From positions 21,072,304 through 21,136,303 of the forward strand of contig OZ234496.1 in assembly GCA_965153455.1 (NCBI GenBank): a stretch of 64,000 nt of DNA. The letters run 5' to 3'. The position numbers were made by a program, and so were the translations under genes. Shown here in pieces: positions 12,761-24,451 of this stretch. Origin of the DNA: Sphagnum compactum (taxonomy: Eukaryota; Bryophyta; Sphagnopsida; Sphagnales). Position 1 is the stretch's first letter. Each line of letters begins with the position of its first letter. The notes under the pieces were generated by a model. It did no database searches. It was not told the DNA's origin and saw nothing but the letters and a program-made list of their open reading frames with translations.

Positions 12761-14857
12761 TTTGATAAGTTGTTTATTAATAGAATTGAAAAATCAATTG
12801 TCGCCTTTGAATTTAGTTCCAGGGTTCTAGATGTAGGATAAGGTTAAATACTTTGGAGTTTAAGATGATTTCTAGGGATCTTCATTTTTTTTAGAATCCC
12901 CACCATTTTCTAATGGACTTGAAGTCTTCTCTTGGGGAAGTTCAAGGGGTCTTTTTGGCGGATCTTTGTTTTGATTCAATTGTAATGTATATTGGGCACT
13001 TTTGGAGGTTTTTCGCATGAAATGAGTTTTTGTTCAAGTTTTTTGCTTTGCAAAGTGTGTTGTTGTTTTTGCACTTGTTGTGACTTGTTGTTTGCACTTG
13101 TTTTGGAAATGTTGCAGCATTGTTTATTGTTATCTACTTGTTTTTTCCTTAAGCGAAAGTGGTAGGCTATTTGCTTAACCTTTTTCCACATGTTTTACAA
13201 TGACTATTTGTCACTAAACATTAATAGATTTGAAGTGTTCAAGCATGTATTGATTTTCAATCAAGTACCCAAAAGCACCTAAAAATTCACCGGGTGGACC
13301 TAACATCATCCCTACCATCTTGAAACATATTCAATGTTCTACACTTCAAATGCATATGGCCTTTCATAAAAAACACAAAACTGAAACATCAAAGTGCTTT
13401 GATTTTAGGGTTGTTCAAACACCATTACAAACCTTGATAGACAAAAAAAATGACTTGATTATACCATCAATCCATCATCCATGGGTTGAACCAAGACTCA
13501 TACTCATCTACCAACATTTTCCAAACTCCTTCTCACATAGACATAAACAAAAGATAGGACAACTTGATCTTGCCATGGTTTGAATTTCAAAACATGGTGC
13601 CAAATGAATGCCAAAAGGAACTTGTTAGGCATAATAGAACTTGAAAATACTCTTGGCATTGCAACCTCATCACCTTTCCACCCGCACAAATGCACAAATT
13701 TGTTTGTGCATAGGTAGTTAATCAAGCTTTGTTCTACTTAAAACTAATGGAGCTTTGCATCACACTGCTTTCCAACAAGTTGTTGGAACTTTGACAAACT
13801 GTAATACAAAAGAAATTTGAATTGTTACACAAAACAATTATAAATGATCGAGCTTAATCACTTAGTTCATCAAGCTTGCAAATTTTGTGCAATAGAGTTT
13901 GGTACAAATCTATGCACCTCAATGGAGAGATTAAGGTTGCATCAAGGTCATTGTGATTAATCGTAGATGAAGACCATCACCTATGAGTTATAACCTAAGT
14001 TTATGTGCGTGTTGGCGCCATAAAAAAAGGTCAAAACTTTGAATTTTTTTGCAAAATCCCAAACAAACTTTTAATTTTAATTGAAACCTTTCCATTACAT
14101 GTTTGACCCTATTGAGCCACCCATTACTTGCCACGTGGTCGAACATAAAAAAAATCACAACAATCATTCCTTCCCATCAAACCTACCTTGTAGTAATTGG
14201 CTCCTTTGTGTAGGTCCTTACCCTAGTGAATTATTTGCCATTTGGGAGTTAATTTTTTATGTGGTTTTTCATGGAGTAATTTAAACATTGGTTTAGGTTA
14301 CCTTGTATTTAAGGAATAATTGATGGAACTCACATCTTTATTATGCAACCCATTAAAGTCTATTCAATGATTACTATTGTTTTAAAATAACAGACAAAAA
14401 CACAAGTGCAGGCATTTTGTTGTAGAAAATGTTATTGAATATCTTCAAAGGAGTTATTTGGGAAGTTGAAACTCCATGTGATTTTCATACTTAATGTATT
14501 CATTTGTGCTTGCATCTTACACAACTTGTTGAGATCAGAAGGATAAAATCACATTCAACAATTAATGCGCATCATTATCCTAAGGTCACAAGGATAACAC
14601 TTAACACATCAAATGCATTTAATGGTTAGTGAACCATCACAACATGGCATTTGAAGGCCAAAAGTGATTCAGGTGAAACACATTATGACGACCCCCTTAA
14701 TGTAATTACATTGTAATGTTTTCTTATGAGAGTGCTTTTGAGCCTAAACCATGTCAACACTAAATAAGAGTTTCACAATGGTTTTGCATTTTATGGTAGA
14801 ACATAACCCAAAAAATTAAATATAAAAGACACCAATTTTAAATATATATATCACGAG
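12761..14857. other. AT-rich intergenic DNA, no gene seen
   Basis: Short unsupported frames only (for example 13320-13583 plus and 13504-13725 minus, which overlap each other). No RNA gene, splice-consistent exon set or transposon protein was recognised. Confidence 0.5.
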
Positions 14858-15395
14858 TGTTGTGACCTGTGGCTACGCCACTCCAGCCACCCGTGGCACC
14901 TCGCCCGGCCCCCCGCAGCGGCTACCCTGGTCGCTGTTTTTTTTGGCCTCTCTGAGGACCTCGTTTCAGGACCCTAACGACGGGTTTTCTCTCTGAGGAC
15001 CTCATTTTAGGTCCCCAACGACGGGTTTTCTTTCTGGGAACCTCGTTTTAGGTCCATCTCGAGGTCTGGGCCGGGTATTGAGAATCTCGATTCAGGTCCT
15101 TTACCGAGGATTCTGGCCACCTCGGTTCAGGTCTTCAAAGGTTTAAGACAGATAGACAGACGGACAAACGGACAGACGGGATCTGGGTTTTAGGACATCG
15201 ACAGACATTCTCCAGAGATCAGAGACATCATGGCAATTTCTTCAGAGATCAGAGACATCATGGTAATTTCTAAGAATTTGCTTTTCAAAGATGTTTCCCA
15301 ACTGCCCTATCTGTCGCCGGTTCCGGCGTAATGTTAAAACGCAGAACGTCTTGTGACACACAGACGGACACATAGACACCATGTTTGCTTTTATA
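14858..15395. repeat. GC-rich repetitive island of unknown origin
   Basis: A stretch of about 540 bp is strikingly GC-rich against AT-rich flanks. It opens with GTGGCTACGCCAC and a C-rich run, then has a 41-bp minisatellite (14951-15073). Two weaker related copies follow up to about 15130, then a GACA/GACG simple repeat (15150-15180), a 33-bp tandem pair (15207-15268), and the near-palindrome CGCCGGTTCCGGCG (15316-15329). No open frame spans it. It could be a solo LTR or a fragment of a GC-rich element. Its termini and any target-site duplication could not be fixed by eye. Confidence 0.6.
14951..15073 (+). repeat. 41-bp minisatellite, three clear copies
   Basis: Copies begin at 14951, 14992 and 15033, each with TCTGAGGACCTCGTTTCAGG (or a close variant). 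The first two are followed by CTAACGACGGGTTTTCT or a near match. Weaker related copies continue at about 15079 and 15115. Confidence 0.8.
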
Positions 15396-15959
15396 TATAG
15401 GATGGGGCATTAAAATATATTTATATAGAAATAATATTTGCAATTATGTATGGAAAAATAAAAATATATTCCACAAACAATTAAAATGATTGCAATACTA
15501 CATGAAATTTGTAGTATTTATTTCACATGTGATTCCACATACTTTAAAACATGTTTGTGAACCATGTGAAAATTTTGGTAATTTTCATTCCATCAATGGG
15601 GTTTTTTCAAGGTGTTGATCACAAATAGGTGATAGATTGCAATTTTAACAATCAATTTGAAATGGAAATGACAAACATTTAAGTGGGCCAATAAATTTCC
15701 TATCATAAATGAAATTCATCCATGAAAAATGACACTCATCCATCCAAAATCATTCATCTATGGACATATTCATCCATGTAGGTGGATTAAAATATATTAA
15801 ACTTTAAGTTCCAAACTGAAAGCTCCCAATTCAGGCTTCGTTCATGCACAAGCCATCTTCTTTTGTTGTCTTTACAATATTTTTGTGTGTTGATGAGCAA
15901 CATCTTTTGACATTTATGTTCCTAATTCATTGACATGATTTCAATCCCATCCTTTCTTT
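15396..15959. other. AT-rich intergenic DNA, nothing seen
   Basis: No gene, repeat or RNA feature recognised. Confidence 0.5.
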
Positions 15960-16700
15960 GTGATTGAAGCTAAAGTCATTAGATTATATTGTGGCACTTG
16001 TTGGGGTGGCATTAGGCCTTTTCAATCTGGAATTAGGAATGGAACTATTGGTGTGGTTTCTTCACAACTTGTGAAAATACTATAGGTGTTTTCAAATTTA
16101 TTGGGTTCATGTCATTTCACATATTCAATTGATTCATCACAATCTTTCATGCAATTATTTCCATTGAGGTCCATTGCATCTTTTATTGTATTGTGAGACG
16201 TCATGTTGGTTTGACATATACATTGTCTAAGTTGTCCATTAATTCTTTGATGTGAGGATGCTGGTAAATTAATTTGTTTCCTAAAAACTCATTCATCATG
16301 TTCTACATCCCATGGCCAAACTAACAAGGTAAGTGCATTGTTACTTTCTCCTAAGGACTTAGCAACCAATATTCTTCGTTGTGACCCATTTTAACCATGC
16401 AGTAAAAAAGAATCTTGAAGTCCCTATTGAAAGCATGCCATTTGTTTCTATATGTAGGTTTGTTCCTTACATGTTGGCAACAACAAACATCTATCACACA
16501 CACAATAATGTTTTCCCACTTTGTCACCATTGTTTGGAATTGATCACAAAGGTCTACTACATCAATAGCAACAATATGCTCTTGTTTTTTTGCTTGAATC
16601 AACGTGACAATACTCCCAATTCAATGGGCAAGGCTTCTTGGGTTGGACAATTTCTTTTGAAATTGAATCCCCTTTTGCTTATTTTTCTTGCTTGTTGAAA
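15960..16700 (-). pseudogene. Myb/SANT-like transposon-type gene, decayed
   Basis: The minus-strand frame from about 16690 downward reads QAKKQEHIVAIDVVDLCDQF, RNKWHAFNRDFKILFYCMV and GHNEEYWLLSP. After an in-frame TAG it continues as EKVTMHLP, NMMNEFLGNKLIYQHPHIK and ELMDNLDNVY, with further stops. The trihelix/Myb-SANT-like layout (an NKW motif followed by an aromatic helix) is typical of the DNA-binding companion protein of plant PIF/Harbinger-type elements and their domesticated relatives. The reading frame is mostly kept while single codons became stops, so this is decay by point mutation. Family assignment is from memory of motif style. Confidence 0.6.
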
Positions 16701-18166
16701 TGCTTTCATCATTGGGACATGATAATCTTAAATAGACATGCAATGATTAGTTATTTGTAATAGCATGAATTTATAAAATTTGCTCGAATTTTTCTACATG
16801 TGTTCTTGGTGTTTGAACTTTTTTTTTTGGATTGAAACAACAATAACATTTGTAGTTTATGATTGAACAACATTAAAAATCAAAGAGAAGGAAGGAGCAT
16901 TGACGTAGCCTAGAAATGGTAGACCATGAAAACTTCAAGCAAATTGTGAAAATGATATTCTTGAAAATCCATTGCATTATCAAAGCTCAATCTAGTTAAA
17001 CAATTCCATCAAACTTTCTAATCATCCACGACTCTAGAACTAGAAACTCATTGAAAACATTTTTAGAACTTTATTTTATGCAACGTTTTCACTTGCATTT
17101 TTGCTCCTCACATGTTTGTCCCTCGCAAGACTATTGTAACATTGCAATGCATGTCTATCTATACATAGCAACAAAAGGCACACAAGGATGAAAGGGGGAA
17201 AAAACTCTACAATGAATTGTTTGACCATTTTTGCCTACTATCAACATTTTCATTGCAAATCTATGTTTTTGTTAAGATTAAATGTTAGCCAAAATTACAT
17301 CTAACATTGAGTTCGGATCTGTTGTCAAGGTTGCCACCTCATCATTTTTAGTAACTAACATTTTATATGTGAATACTTTTGTGGGGGAGGGGGGGAATCG
17401 TAACAGGGAGTTAACAGCATGTTAACAATAGGTGTGAATGACCCTCAAGTATGTTAGCCCCAGGTCCAAGGTGCCAACATTAGGAGAGGCCTAAGAGAGC
17501 AGGACCTCCCAAATGCAGAAGTACAAAAGGTTTTTTATCTGTCTTCATGCGACTGATCCGAACTCTTGTCCAAAGTCTCTTCCGTTTTCTAATCCATCGA
17601 GGTGCTTTTCAAGTACAAAGATGGAAACTTTGCGGTACTTTACGTTACCTGATGACAACAACTCCATTTAATGTTCAATATCCATTTCATAAATAGAGGA
17701 TTCATCTTGGATATGTATTTTGTATTCCATGAAAAAATTGCAATTGTTGTGAACCAAGAATGGATTGTTGTTAAATTGATGCATTCAAATTCCTATGTTC
17801 TTGTCTTGACACATTTGAGTAAAGTTTCCCCCAACATCCAAGCAATTTTTTGTCAATGCATATTGAGATTGATATTTTGGTCTTTACAAAAAGTAAGGAA
17901 ATTTGAATTTGGGTTCCTTCCCCAGTCAAATTTATACATGCCACCTACACTACCTAAATTAGAAGATTTTGAAGTATAATAATTGAGACATGATTTTTCA
18001 AGTAGTGGAAATAAACTTGTGTTCAGTTACATATGGCCACTTGACCTTGAACTCTTCATTTGTTTGCATTTTTCGAGTTCCCAACTTTTGATCTCAAACA
18101 ATATGCTAATACAGGCATGGGGTAGGTTATTATTTTGAATCTATGCACCCTACATGCTCCAATTGC

Positions 18167-18204
<38 letters not shown>

Positions 18205-18424
18205 TTACAACGGACTTCAACTTGAAAAGCATGATGGGCTGACAGGTCCAAATGAAGCCTTCAATTTATGAAAATTATAAGGAAAACAATGTTGGTGGGT
18301 ACACCTCAAAAAAACAAAAAAGAAGATAAATCCGCTTTGACACAACAACCTCAACCATAGTAGCCATGGTCATCCTTTTGCTCTTCCCATGACATTTGTG
18401 TTCAAAATGCCTTGTAAAAGGCCT
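16701..18424. other. AT-rich intergenic DNA
   Basis: No gene recognised. 17340-17640 is slightly more GC-rich and contains an inverted GTTAAC...GTTAAC pair near 17411-17427. The frame at 17671-17979 (102 codons, plus) has no recognisable domain. Confidence 0.5.
18168..18202 (+). repeat. (TA)n microsatellite
   Basis: An uninterrupted run of alternating T and A, about 17 repeat units. Confidence 0.95.
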
Positions 18425-18575
18425 AGGCACACACTTTCAACTTAACAGGATGACTAGAAAGCCTTAAGTAATTAGTCTTGGCACACACAATTTCAACTTG
18501 ACACCATGACCAGAAAGCCTTAAGTAATTAGTCTTGGCACACACAATTTCAACTTGACATCATGACCAGAGTTTT
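18425..18575 (+). repeat. 56-bp tandem repeat, about 2.7 copies
   Basis: The unit contains GGCACACACAATTTCAACTT and AGAAAGCCTTAAGTAATTAG. The second and third copies are nearly identical and the first is more diverged. The array abuts the palindromic-repeat copy at 18590. Confidence 0.85.
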
Positions 18576-18589
18576 TTTTCCCTCTTTTT

Positions 18590-18790
18590 AAACTTTTTTT
18601 AATTCCAATTTTGTGATGTTGGCACGTTTGCTATCCACAACAGGATTTAGCCAAGTTTGACTACAAGTCAGATAGGGAAGTAGAAAGACTTCAGAATGCT
18701 GCTATATTCTGGCGACATGCTGTTGTCTAAATCTGGCAACTTCATTACAATAGGCCTGCCTTTCTGGCGAAAAATTTCCATTTTTTTCAG
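18590..18790 (+). repeat. Copy of the TAGCCAAATTTGGCTA repeat family
   Basis: Shows AATTTTGTGATGTTGGCAC, then TAGCCAAGTTTGACTACAAG at 18648-18667, GATAGGGAAGTAGAAAGACT, and later TCTGGCAACTT. The same order occurs at 34530-34640 and, more diverged, at 10031-10260. Confidence 0.6.
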
Positions 18791-19414
18791 TTTTCCCCTT
18801 TGCACGTGTCGCAGGAGGTCTCGTGCAATTCGCAACATTGTGAAATTTCAACAAAAAAAAAGAAAAAAACGCTGACCATGACTACAAAGACTTAAGTTAT
18901 CCAATATTCTGGCTTCTAGAGACTAAACTTTAAATGCTAATGTGAACTTTCATTTTTGGCCCCCAAACTTTTTGTTTTTGCAAAGTGCTAAGTACACATT
19001 AATTTTTTTGAAATTGCTTTTAAAACATCTTTTGGAAGACCCAATTTTTTTTTTCTTCTTCTTTTTTTACCCCTTATTCAGAGGTTGTTTGAAGGGTGAA
19101 CTGCAAGGAAGCCTTTAATATTCGAGCAACACTTGACCAACACCCCCCAACCCCCAAAAACAATGCCAACGAATTGGCCTTCGTTTGCACATTCACTTGC
19201 ACTTTGCTTAAAGTGCAATTCAAATTGGCTCCAGGTGCTGAATTTCTTTTTGGAAAGTGTAAATTTAAATATCCTCCAGGTCAGCTTTTTTGCTTTGTTG
19301 GAAAATTTTAGCCTAAAAGCCAATTTCAATTTTTCTAAAATGAAGTAATTTTGGAGGCTTCATCACATAAAGTGATAAAAAAATAGTAAAATTTACCAGA
19401 TTTCTATATTTGGT
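18791..19414. other. Intergenic DNA, nothing recognised
   Basis: Several overlapping frames on both strands (19078-19348) reflect slightly higher GC only. No domain or splice pattern supports any of them. Confidence 0.5.
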
Positions 19415-19592
19415 TTAAAAAAACATAATTTATAACTCTGGCAACAGAACCAACCCTAACCACCAGGGTAGCTGACTGTCCTCAAAGAAAGAGCGTGAGG
19501 AGAAGGGGTCCGGTTGGGATTTGAACTCCCAACCTGCTGGCTTGGGCAGCTCACAAAGCCACACCCCTTAGCCACTGCCATAGGCCCCTTGG
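19415..19592 (-). mobile_element. tRNA-derived SINE
   Basis: On the minus strand the sequence starts near GGGGCCTATGGCAGTGGC and has a polymerase III A box (TGGCAGTGGCTAAGG). About 40 bp later comes a B box (AGTTCAAATCCC) flanked by GGTTGGG/CCCAACC. A tRNA-unrelated body follows, ending in T-rich ATGTTTTTTT near 19418. This is the layout of plant tRNA-derived SINEs, which are transcribed by Pol III and mobilised by LINE reverse transcriptase. The acceptor-stem-like ends (GGGGCCT / GGACCCC) still nearly pair. It sits next to a palindromic-repeat copy. A target-site duplication is only weakly suggested (TCTATATTT against TCTATTTTATATTT). Confidence 0.65.
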
Positions 19593-19599
19593 CCTCTCT

Positions 19600-19760
19600 A
19601 TTTTATATTTTCCAGTGTATAGCCAAAAATATAGAAGGATGATGAAAGATTTATATTTCATACTTGATTTATAGCCAGATTTGGCTAAATCTTCCTGGGA
19701 ATGATTGCCTATTTTTCTACATCTTCCTATGAATGAGCAACCCTTTGACTGGAAACAAAA
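19600..19760. repeat. Copy of the TAGCCAAATTTGGCTA repeat family
   Basis: Contains TAGCCAGATTTGGCTA at 19672-19687 with one mismatch to the palindrome, a second half-site TATAGCCAAAAATATAG just before, and TTTTCTACATCTTCCTATGA after. Confidence 0.5.
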
Positions 19761-20839
19761 ATTCCTGAACAAAAATACTGCTCCAGGTGGTGTATTTCAA
19801 TTGACCATATGAATGTGTAGGGTAAAGCCCCAGGGCATGGGCTTGACCCGAATAAGGGCCCTGCAAGGTGGAGTCGAGCACAGGCCCGAATCCAGTAAAG
19901 CTCACCCCCAAGGACCAAAAACTGATGCCCTTTTTAAAAGAAATCAAATTTGTAATTTCCAGTGATATGCTGTGGGTACCCATCGGACATCTTGGGGCTA
20001 TGATGGGAAAACAAACAATGGCAAGTGTTTCAGAAAATGAAATGCCCGCCTGCACAGGCATTATGTTCTTTGAAACTCCCAGTGCCCACATTACCCCTTG
20101 TAATCTGGTGCCCTGTGAGCAACTACACTAGAAAAGAAGCAAGGAATTCTAAGTTCAAAGCTTATATGAATCTTGTGTTGGAGTCCTTTCGAAAATCTTG
20201 TGTTCAAAAACTTTTATGAAGTTTTTGTGTTGGAGCTTATATGAAAGTTTGTTAAATAATTAAATAAATAGAGGGAAAAAACCCAGCCAAGGAACGTGAG
20301 ATGAAAAAAGAAAGGACCGAAGTCCTAACAAAAGGTCACATCCAAAAGTGCAGAATGCACAATGGGGAGCCCTGAGAGGAGAAAACCTGAAACCTAGGAC
20401 CTAATCCCATCACCAGTAGCACTAAGCAAGTCATGCAAGGAAATGGGCAGAAAAACAAGGAAGAACACCGAGCCTAAACGAGAAACAAGTCATAAATCAT
20501 GCAAGGAGATATGGGTGAAAAACTTCAAAGGACACAAAACCTAGAAGAGGCCTCTCTTGCTGCCACAACTGAAGGACACAAGATAGTGTCGGCCTGAACT
20601 CTCTGCAGCAACTGCCCGACACAAGATAGTGGCAGCCTGAACTCTCTGAAGAGTTTAGGTTTGAAACTTTTGTGAGATGTTTTGTGATGGAACTTTTATG
20701 AAATTTTAAATTCACAACTTTTATGAATTTTCTTGGGTAGTGAAGCTTTGACGCGTGTCAGAAAAGGCCCCTTGTTGAAATCTATTTCTTCTACCAACAA
20801 AAGAAAAAGTCTTTAACTTTGTTAGTAGCCGAAAAAAAA
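19761..20839. other. Intergenic DNA with a short tandem pair
   Basis: No gene recognised; the frames at 19868-20131 and 20497-20715 lack support. A pair of similar 43-bp units sharing ACACAAGATAGTG and CCTGAACTCTCTG lies at about 20575-20650. Confidence 0.5.
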
Positions 20840-21165
20840 AAAGACGCCCCCTAACCCCATGTCATATACGACAAGCAGAAGGTACTGTAGGTCCCCACGT
20901 CGTATACGACAAGCGGAAGGGCGTGAGCCTCTTGCGAGCTTCTCTAGTCTCTTCGTCTTCGTCCCTCCGCGTTCCTTGTTCTCCCGTGCGATCTGCAGTC
21001 GGATGCGACTCACTCGCACTCAGAAGCAAGCCAGTGAAGAAGGAAGCAACAAATATAGACACCCAAAACAACGATCCAGGATCACAAAACACACAAGGAG
21101 TAGCAGCAGCAAGTCACGCTTCGGTGCAGGAAGCTTGCTGCACGGAGTAGAGCATCTCGGTAAAA
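20840..21165 (+). promoter_or_regulatory. GC-rich gene 5' end: promoter or first exon
   Basis: A sharp rise in GC content with the sub-repeat GTATACGACAAGC (20863-20875 and 20903-20915 areas) suggests a promoter and first exon of the plus-strand gene whose last exons are at 22903-23958. An ATG at 21004 opens a frame rich in R, S and K (SEEGSNKYRHPKQRSR) to a possible splice donor after 21161 (CATCTCG, then GTAAAAC). Another open frame overlaps it (20923-21150), so the coding frame is not settled. Confidence 0.35.
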
Positions 21166-22902
21166 CAGTCATCCCTAATTCTGTTGCCGTCGTTTGTCGT
21201 GCTTCGAGTGTCTGGTTTTTGTGGCAGAGTCTCCACAAATCTGAACCAGCTTAGTTTTGGTTTTGGTTTTTGTTGTTGTTTTTTCTTTTTCTGCGATGTT
21301 TTCTCTCCTACTATCTGTGGAATTCCCTTGCCTCTGGTGTGAATATATCCTTTGGGGCTACAAATCTGCCTCCATTGCCCCAGCTCCATTTGTGCATGAA
21401 ATTAGCACACTCTTTCTCATGCCAAAAGGATTACCTTACGTGACATTCGCATCCACTTAGAACCTTTTGATCAGTGTCTGGATAAAAGCTTGTGATATTT
21501 GCTAAACTGTTGAAATTCCCCTTGCCGAAAATACCTCTTCCTGTTTGTCCTTGTTTGTGTACTTTCTTCACTATCGGGGATGGCCCCCCCAAGTAGTTTC
21601 TGTTTTCCTTGGTCCCCCGGGCTCATGAATTTCTTTACCTCGATGTGAAAAGTGAGCAACTTCATTGTGTGTGATCAGTCACATGTCCTTGACTTGCACT
21701 ACTCTGTCAGACAAGAAGGATGTTTTCAAAGCAAGGACATTTTCTGTTAAAATGGACATGTGCAACACTTGATGAAAGGAGATGACAATAGAGATATTTG
21801 TGCTTGATATGTGTTGTTGTGTGATCAAATCTTCAAAGACCTGAAGTCGTTCTGATAGTTGAATTGTAGTAATATGGCATCTAAGATTGCAGCAGTGTGG
21901 ACCAAAGGTGTTCCTGAGCCATTAAAGGGTTTCTGTTGTCTGAAAGTTTGCATTACACAGTTGTGAATACAGAGAAGGTTTAAGATTATGAATGGCTTCT
22001 GTGGGTTTGAGTCAGTAAAGACTGTTATATCTTATTGGAACTTCACTGATAGGTTTCCATAGCTATGAAGAGCAGGTAAGAGTGGACTTCTGTTCAGTTT
22101 CATCATTAAAAGAATTGAGTAGGAAGTGGATCAACTTTCCTTTTGTGTTCAAGGATTTGGTACACCCTGTTTTTGGTGGTGTAAGTCACAGCTGGTTCAC
22201 ATGTTGATCTGGGGTGACCATAAGTCTTGGGTAACTTTGTTTCAAGCAGCATACTTGTGTCTGCAAAGCAGGCCATTTTGTGTGGGTCTTGGCACTGAGT
22301 ATTTAATTGCTTCAGAAGTGTGATATGTTATAGTTCTATGCTGCGGATCATAACTAACTTTAATTTTTCTTCTCCAGTTATCTTTTCTCAAGAACGCCAC
22401 TTCTTGCTGTCAGAAAGCTGAAGTAAGAACTTGAGCTGTAGACAACCACAAGGAGCTGTGGCATTTGTTCTGATGAACAGTACAGTAGAAGTTTACTCTC
22501 ATTGAACTTCCCTATGCTCTTCCAGTACTGGAATCTGACTATCTCAGAAAGACATGCACTCGGGTGTCCACAAGACTGATTTTTAAGGCTGATAATTTTT
22601 GCACTAGTGGCAAAGGATAGCATATGCTTTGGTCAGCTGTTTGAAAATTTCATGTGCTACAGCATGGCTTGACAGTTTCTGTGCTCATGAACAGCCAAGA
22701 TGGTCAGTGAGTTGTTGTGGATAAGGTCTGTCCTTTTGTGTCATTGTCCAGCATGTTGGAAACCTGACAAGGTGGGTTGTAATTTAGTCTGTGGGTGTGA
22801 AGTTGCTAGTGTGTACAAACAGTCAGCCTGAGGTAGTGGAGACCCTTCTGGCCTATCCTGTTGTGACTGGACAGTTTCATCTTTTTATTGCTGTCTCTAT
22901 AG
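21166..22902 (+). other. Unresolved 5' exons and introns of the membrane-protein gene
   Basis: Composition is intron-like with scattered exon candidates. The best is 22380-22425, preceded by CTTCTCCAG and followed by GTAAGA, which reads as LSFLKNATSCCQKAE in one frame and as YLFSRTPLLAVRKLK in another. Neither leaves the phase that the exon at 22903 needs, so at least one exon is missing from this reading. Confidence 0.3.
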
Positions 22903-23958
22903 TCTTAAGAGGCAGCCCCTCTGTCACAGGTTTTTCCTTGAAGGGATTCATAAGTTCAAGTGTTAGAGAATCTGGAAAGACAGCTAAAAGAGGCTGGAGT
23001 GGATCTGCAAAGGCGGGTCCCCTTAAGACATTTACTTTTGACAAGGTAAACTTCAGCCCGGATGTTTCCTGAAGGTGGGTGACAGTTTCTATTGCATAAC
23101 CTGCATATGCAGAGTTATTTTATTGGGGTTTAACAGAAGGCTTCTTCTTTTGTTTTCAGGATAGGTGGTTTGCATTTTGGCTACTTTCAATGCAAAGAGA
23201 AGTTGCTACTGTGTCTCAAAGTGAGTTAAGACTGCCTGCTATTTACACTGGTGATCTATCATGGCAGTGCCATTTACAAGAAGCACAGAGAGGACAAGCT
23301 CTGTGCTTCAACAGCAGCTCCATGCAGTGGTAGAAAGAATATGCTCATCTCTTCTTCTGCTACAGCGAAGTTACCAGGTATAGTTCATGCAGGAATTTGT
23401 TAGCTTTCCAAAGTACACCTTTGGTGGCATGAGGATCAACCATATTTTCAATTTTTCCATGTTCACAGCAGCACAGACCTGTTAAACTTTTTTTGCTGTG
23501 TGTACTAATACTGCGTATGTGGGATATGCAGTATTAGACTTGCAGTGTAGTGCTGCTTCTGATAATCCTTGGATTGCTTTCTTTCACATGTCCAGGCAGG
23601 TGTGTTATACTTTTTGAAACTTGCAGTGCAGCCTTTGTTCCTCTACACAATCTTTTGGACATTGATGCTAGCAGCAACAGTTGCAGTATCTTCTCTGAGC
23701 TTGGAGATGGGATTCAGATCTAGTATTTCTCCTTCCATGGAGATTGCAGAGGCTTGTTCTTTGCAAGGCAACAAGGGTTCACCATCCTGTAGGCAGTGTT
23801 TCAGTTTGCCGCTTGATGGTCCCTCTGATGGCCTGTGTGTCCCTGCAAATCTTTTCAAGAAGTCAAGGATAGATATTGCAGTGCCCCCCATTTTTGCTGG
23901 TCTTGTTGTTGCTGCATCCGCCTTGTTTGTTCAAGGTCTGGGATTGTGGACCTACTAG
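22903..23958 (+). CDS. Unrecognised plant membrane protein, last four exons
   Basis: Four exons join in phase to a stop: 22903-23045, 23160-23220, 23268-23377 and 23596-23958 (677 nt; 224 residues plus stop, with two leading bases from a missing exon). Splice sites are good: CTCTATAG before, AAG/GTAAAC, TTTTCAG/GATAGG, AAA/GTGAGT, GGCAG/TGCC, CAG/GTATAG and GTCCAG/GCAGG. The product contains FTFDKDRWFAFWLLSMQREV, an L/Q-rich helix (SSVLQQQLHAVVERICSSL), a long hydrophobic stretch (LYFLKLAVQPLFLYTIFWTL, running on into LMLAATVAVSS), a cysteine-bearing hydrophilic loop (EACSLQGN, SCRQCFSLPLDG, LCVPANLF), and a final hydrophobic helix (IAVPPIFAGLVVAASALFVQ) close to the C terminus. That suggests two membrane segments with a Cys-rich loop between them. 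I do not recognise the family; the function is unknown. The 5' part of the gene is unresolved, so intactness is not proven. Confidence 0.6.
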
Positions 23959-24451
23959 CTCTTTTGTTGGGGGTTGCCAAGTTGTGGATACTGGATATAT
24001 GACCTTGTGCTGGACTGTTGGTTTGACATGGTCAAGGGGATTAGCTGTGTTGAGAAGAAGACCACATCTCCTCCACATTAAAAAACCCAGAGAAGCCATG
24101 GAGAACTCATTGAAGGTCATTACTACAAGAAGTCATAGAAACTTATGGCAAGGTACTGGGTAAGCCTTTGATGCATTGGAACCATGGCTAAGGTGCCTCA
24201 GTATTTGCTAGGCTTTGTATTGAAGCTGGGCCTATAACATGTGCCTAACACTGGCTCTGGAGACATTGTAATCAAGCTTTCTAATCACACCACTTTTTTT
24301 GGGTGCTGTTAAGTTGCTAGAGGAGAGTGTTTTTGAAGTCCTAGATCTTGAGATACATGGGAGAATTAGCTAAAATAGTTTTTCCAAAATGCCATCTTCA
24401 GCACAATAATAAGAATGAATGAAGTTTAGTTACTGAATTATGACAGTTCTG

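Noticed and set aside
14951-15073. Regular repeats that might suggest a CRISPR array
   Set aside because: Units are contiguous 41-bp tandem copies without unique spacers, in a plant nuclear context.
19509-19590. Possible functional tRNA gene (minus)
   Set aside because: The T arm does not form a normal five-pair stem with its loop and the acceptor has a mismatch. The sequence continues into a tRNA-unrelated body with a T-rich end, so a SINE fits better.
22791-22902. Upstream extension of the first called membrane-protein exon
   Set aside because: The frame is open (QPEVVETLLAYPVVTGQ), but the sequence just before 22903 is a pyrimidine-rich tract ending in CTCTATAG, a typical acceptor, so it was treated as intron.
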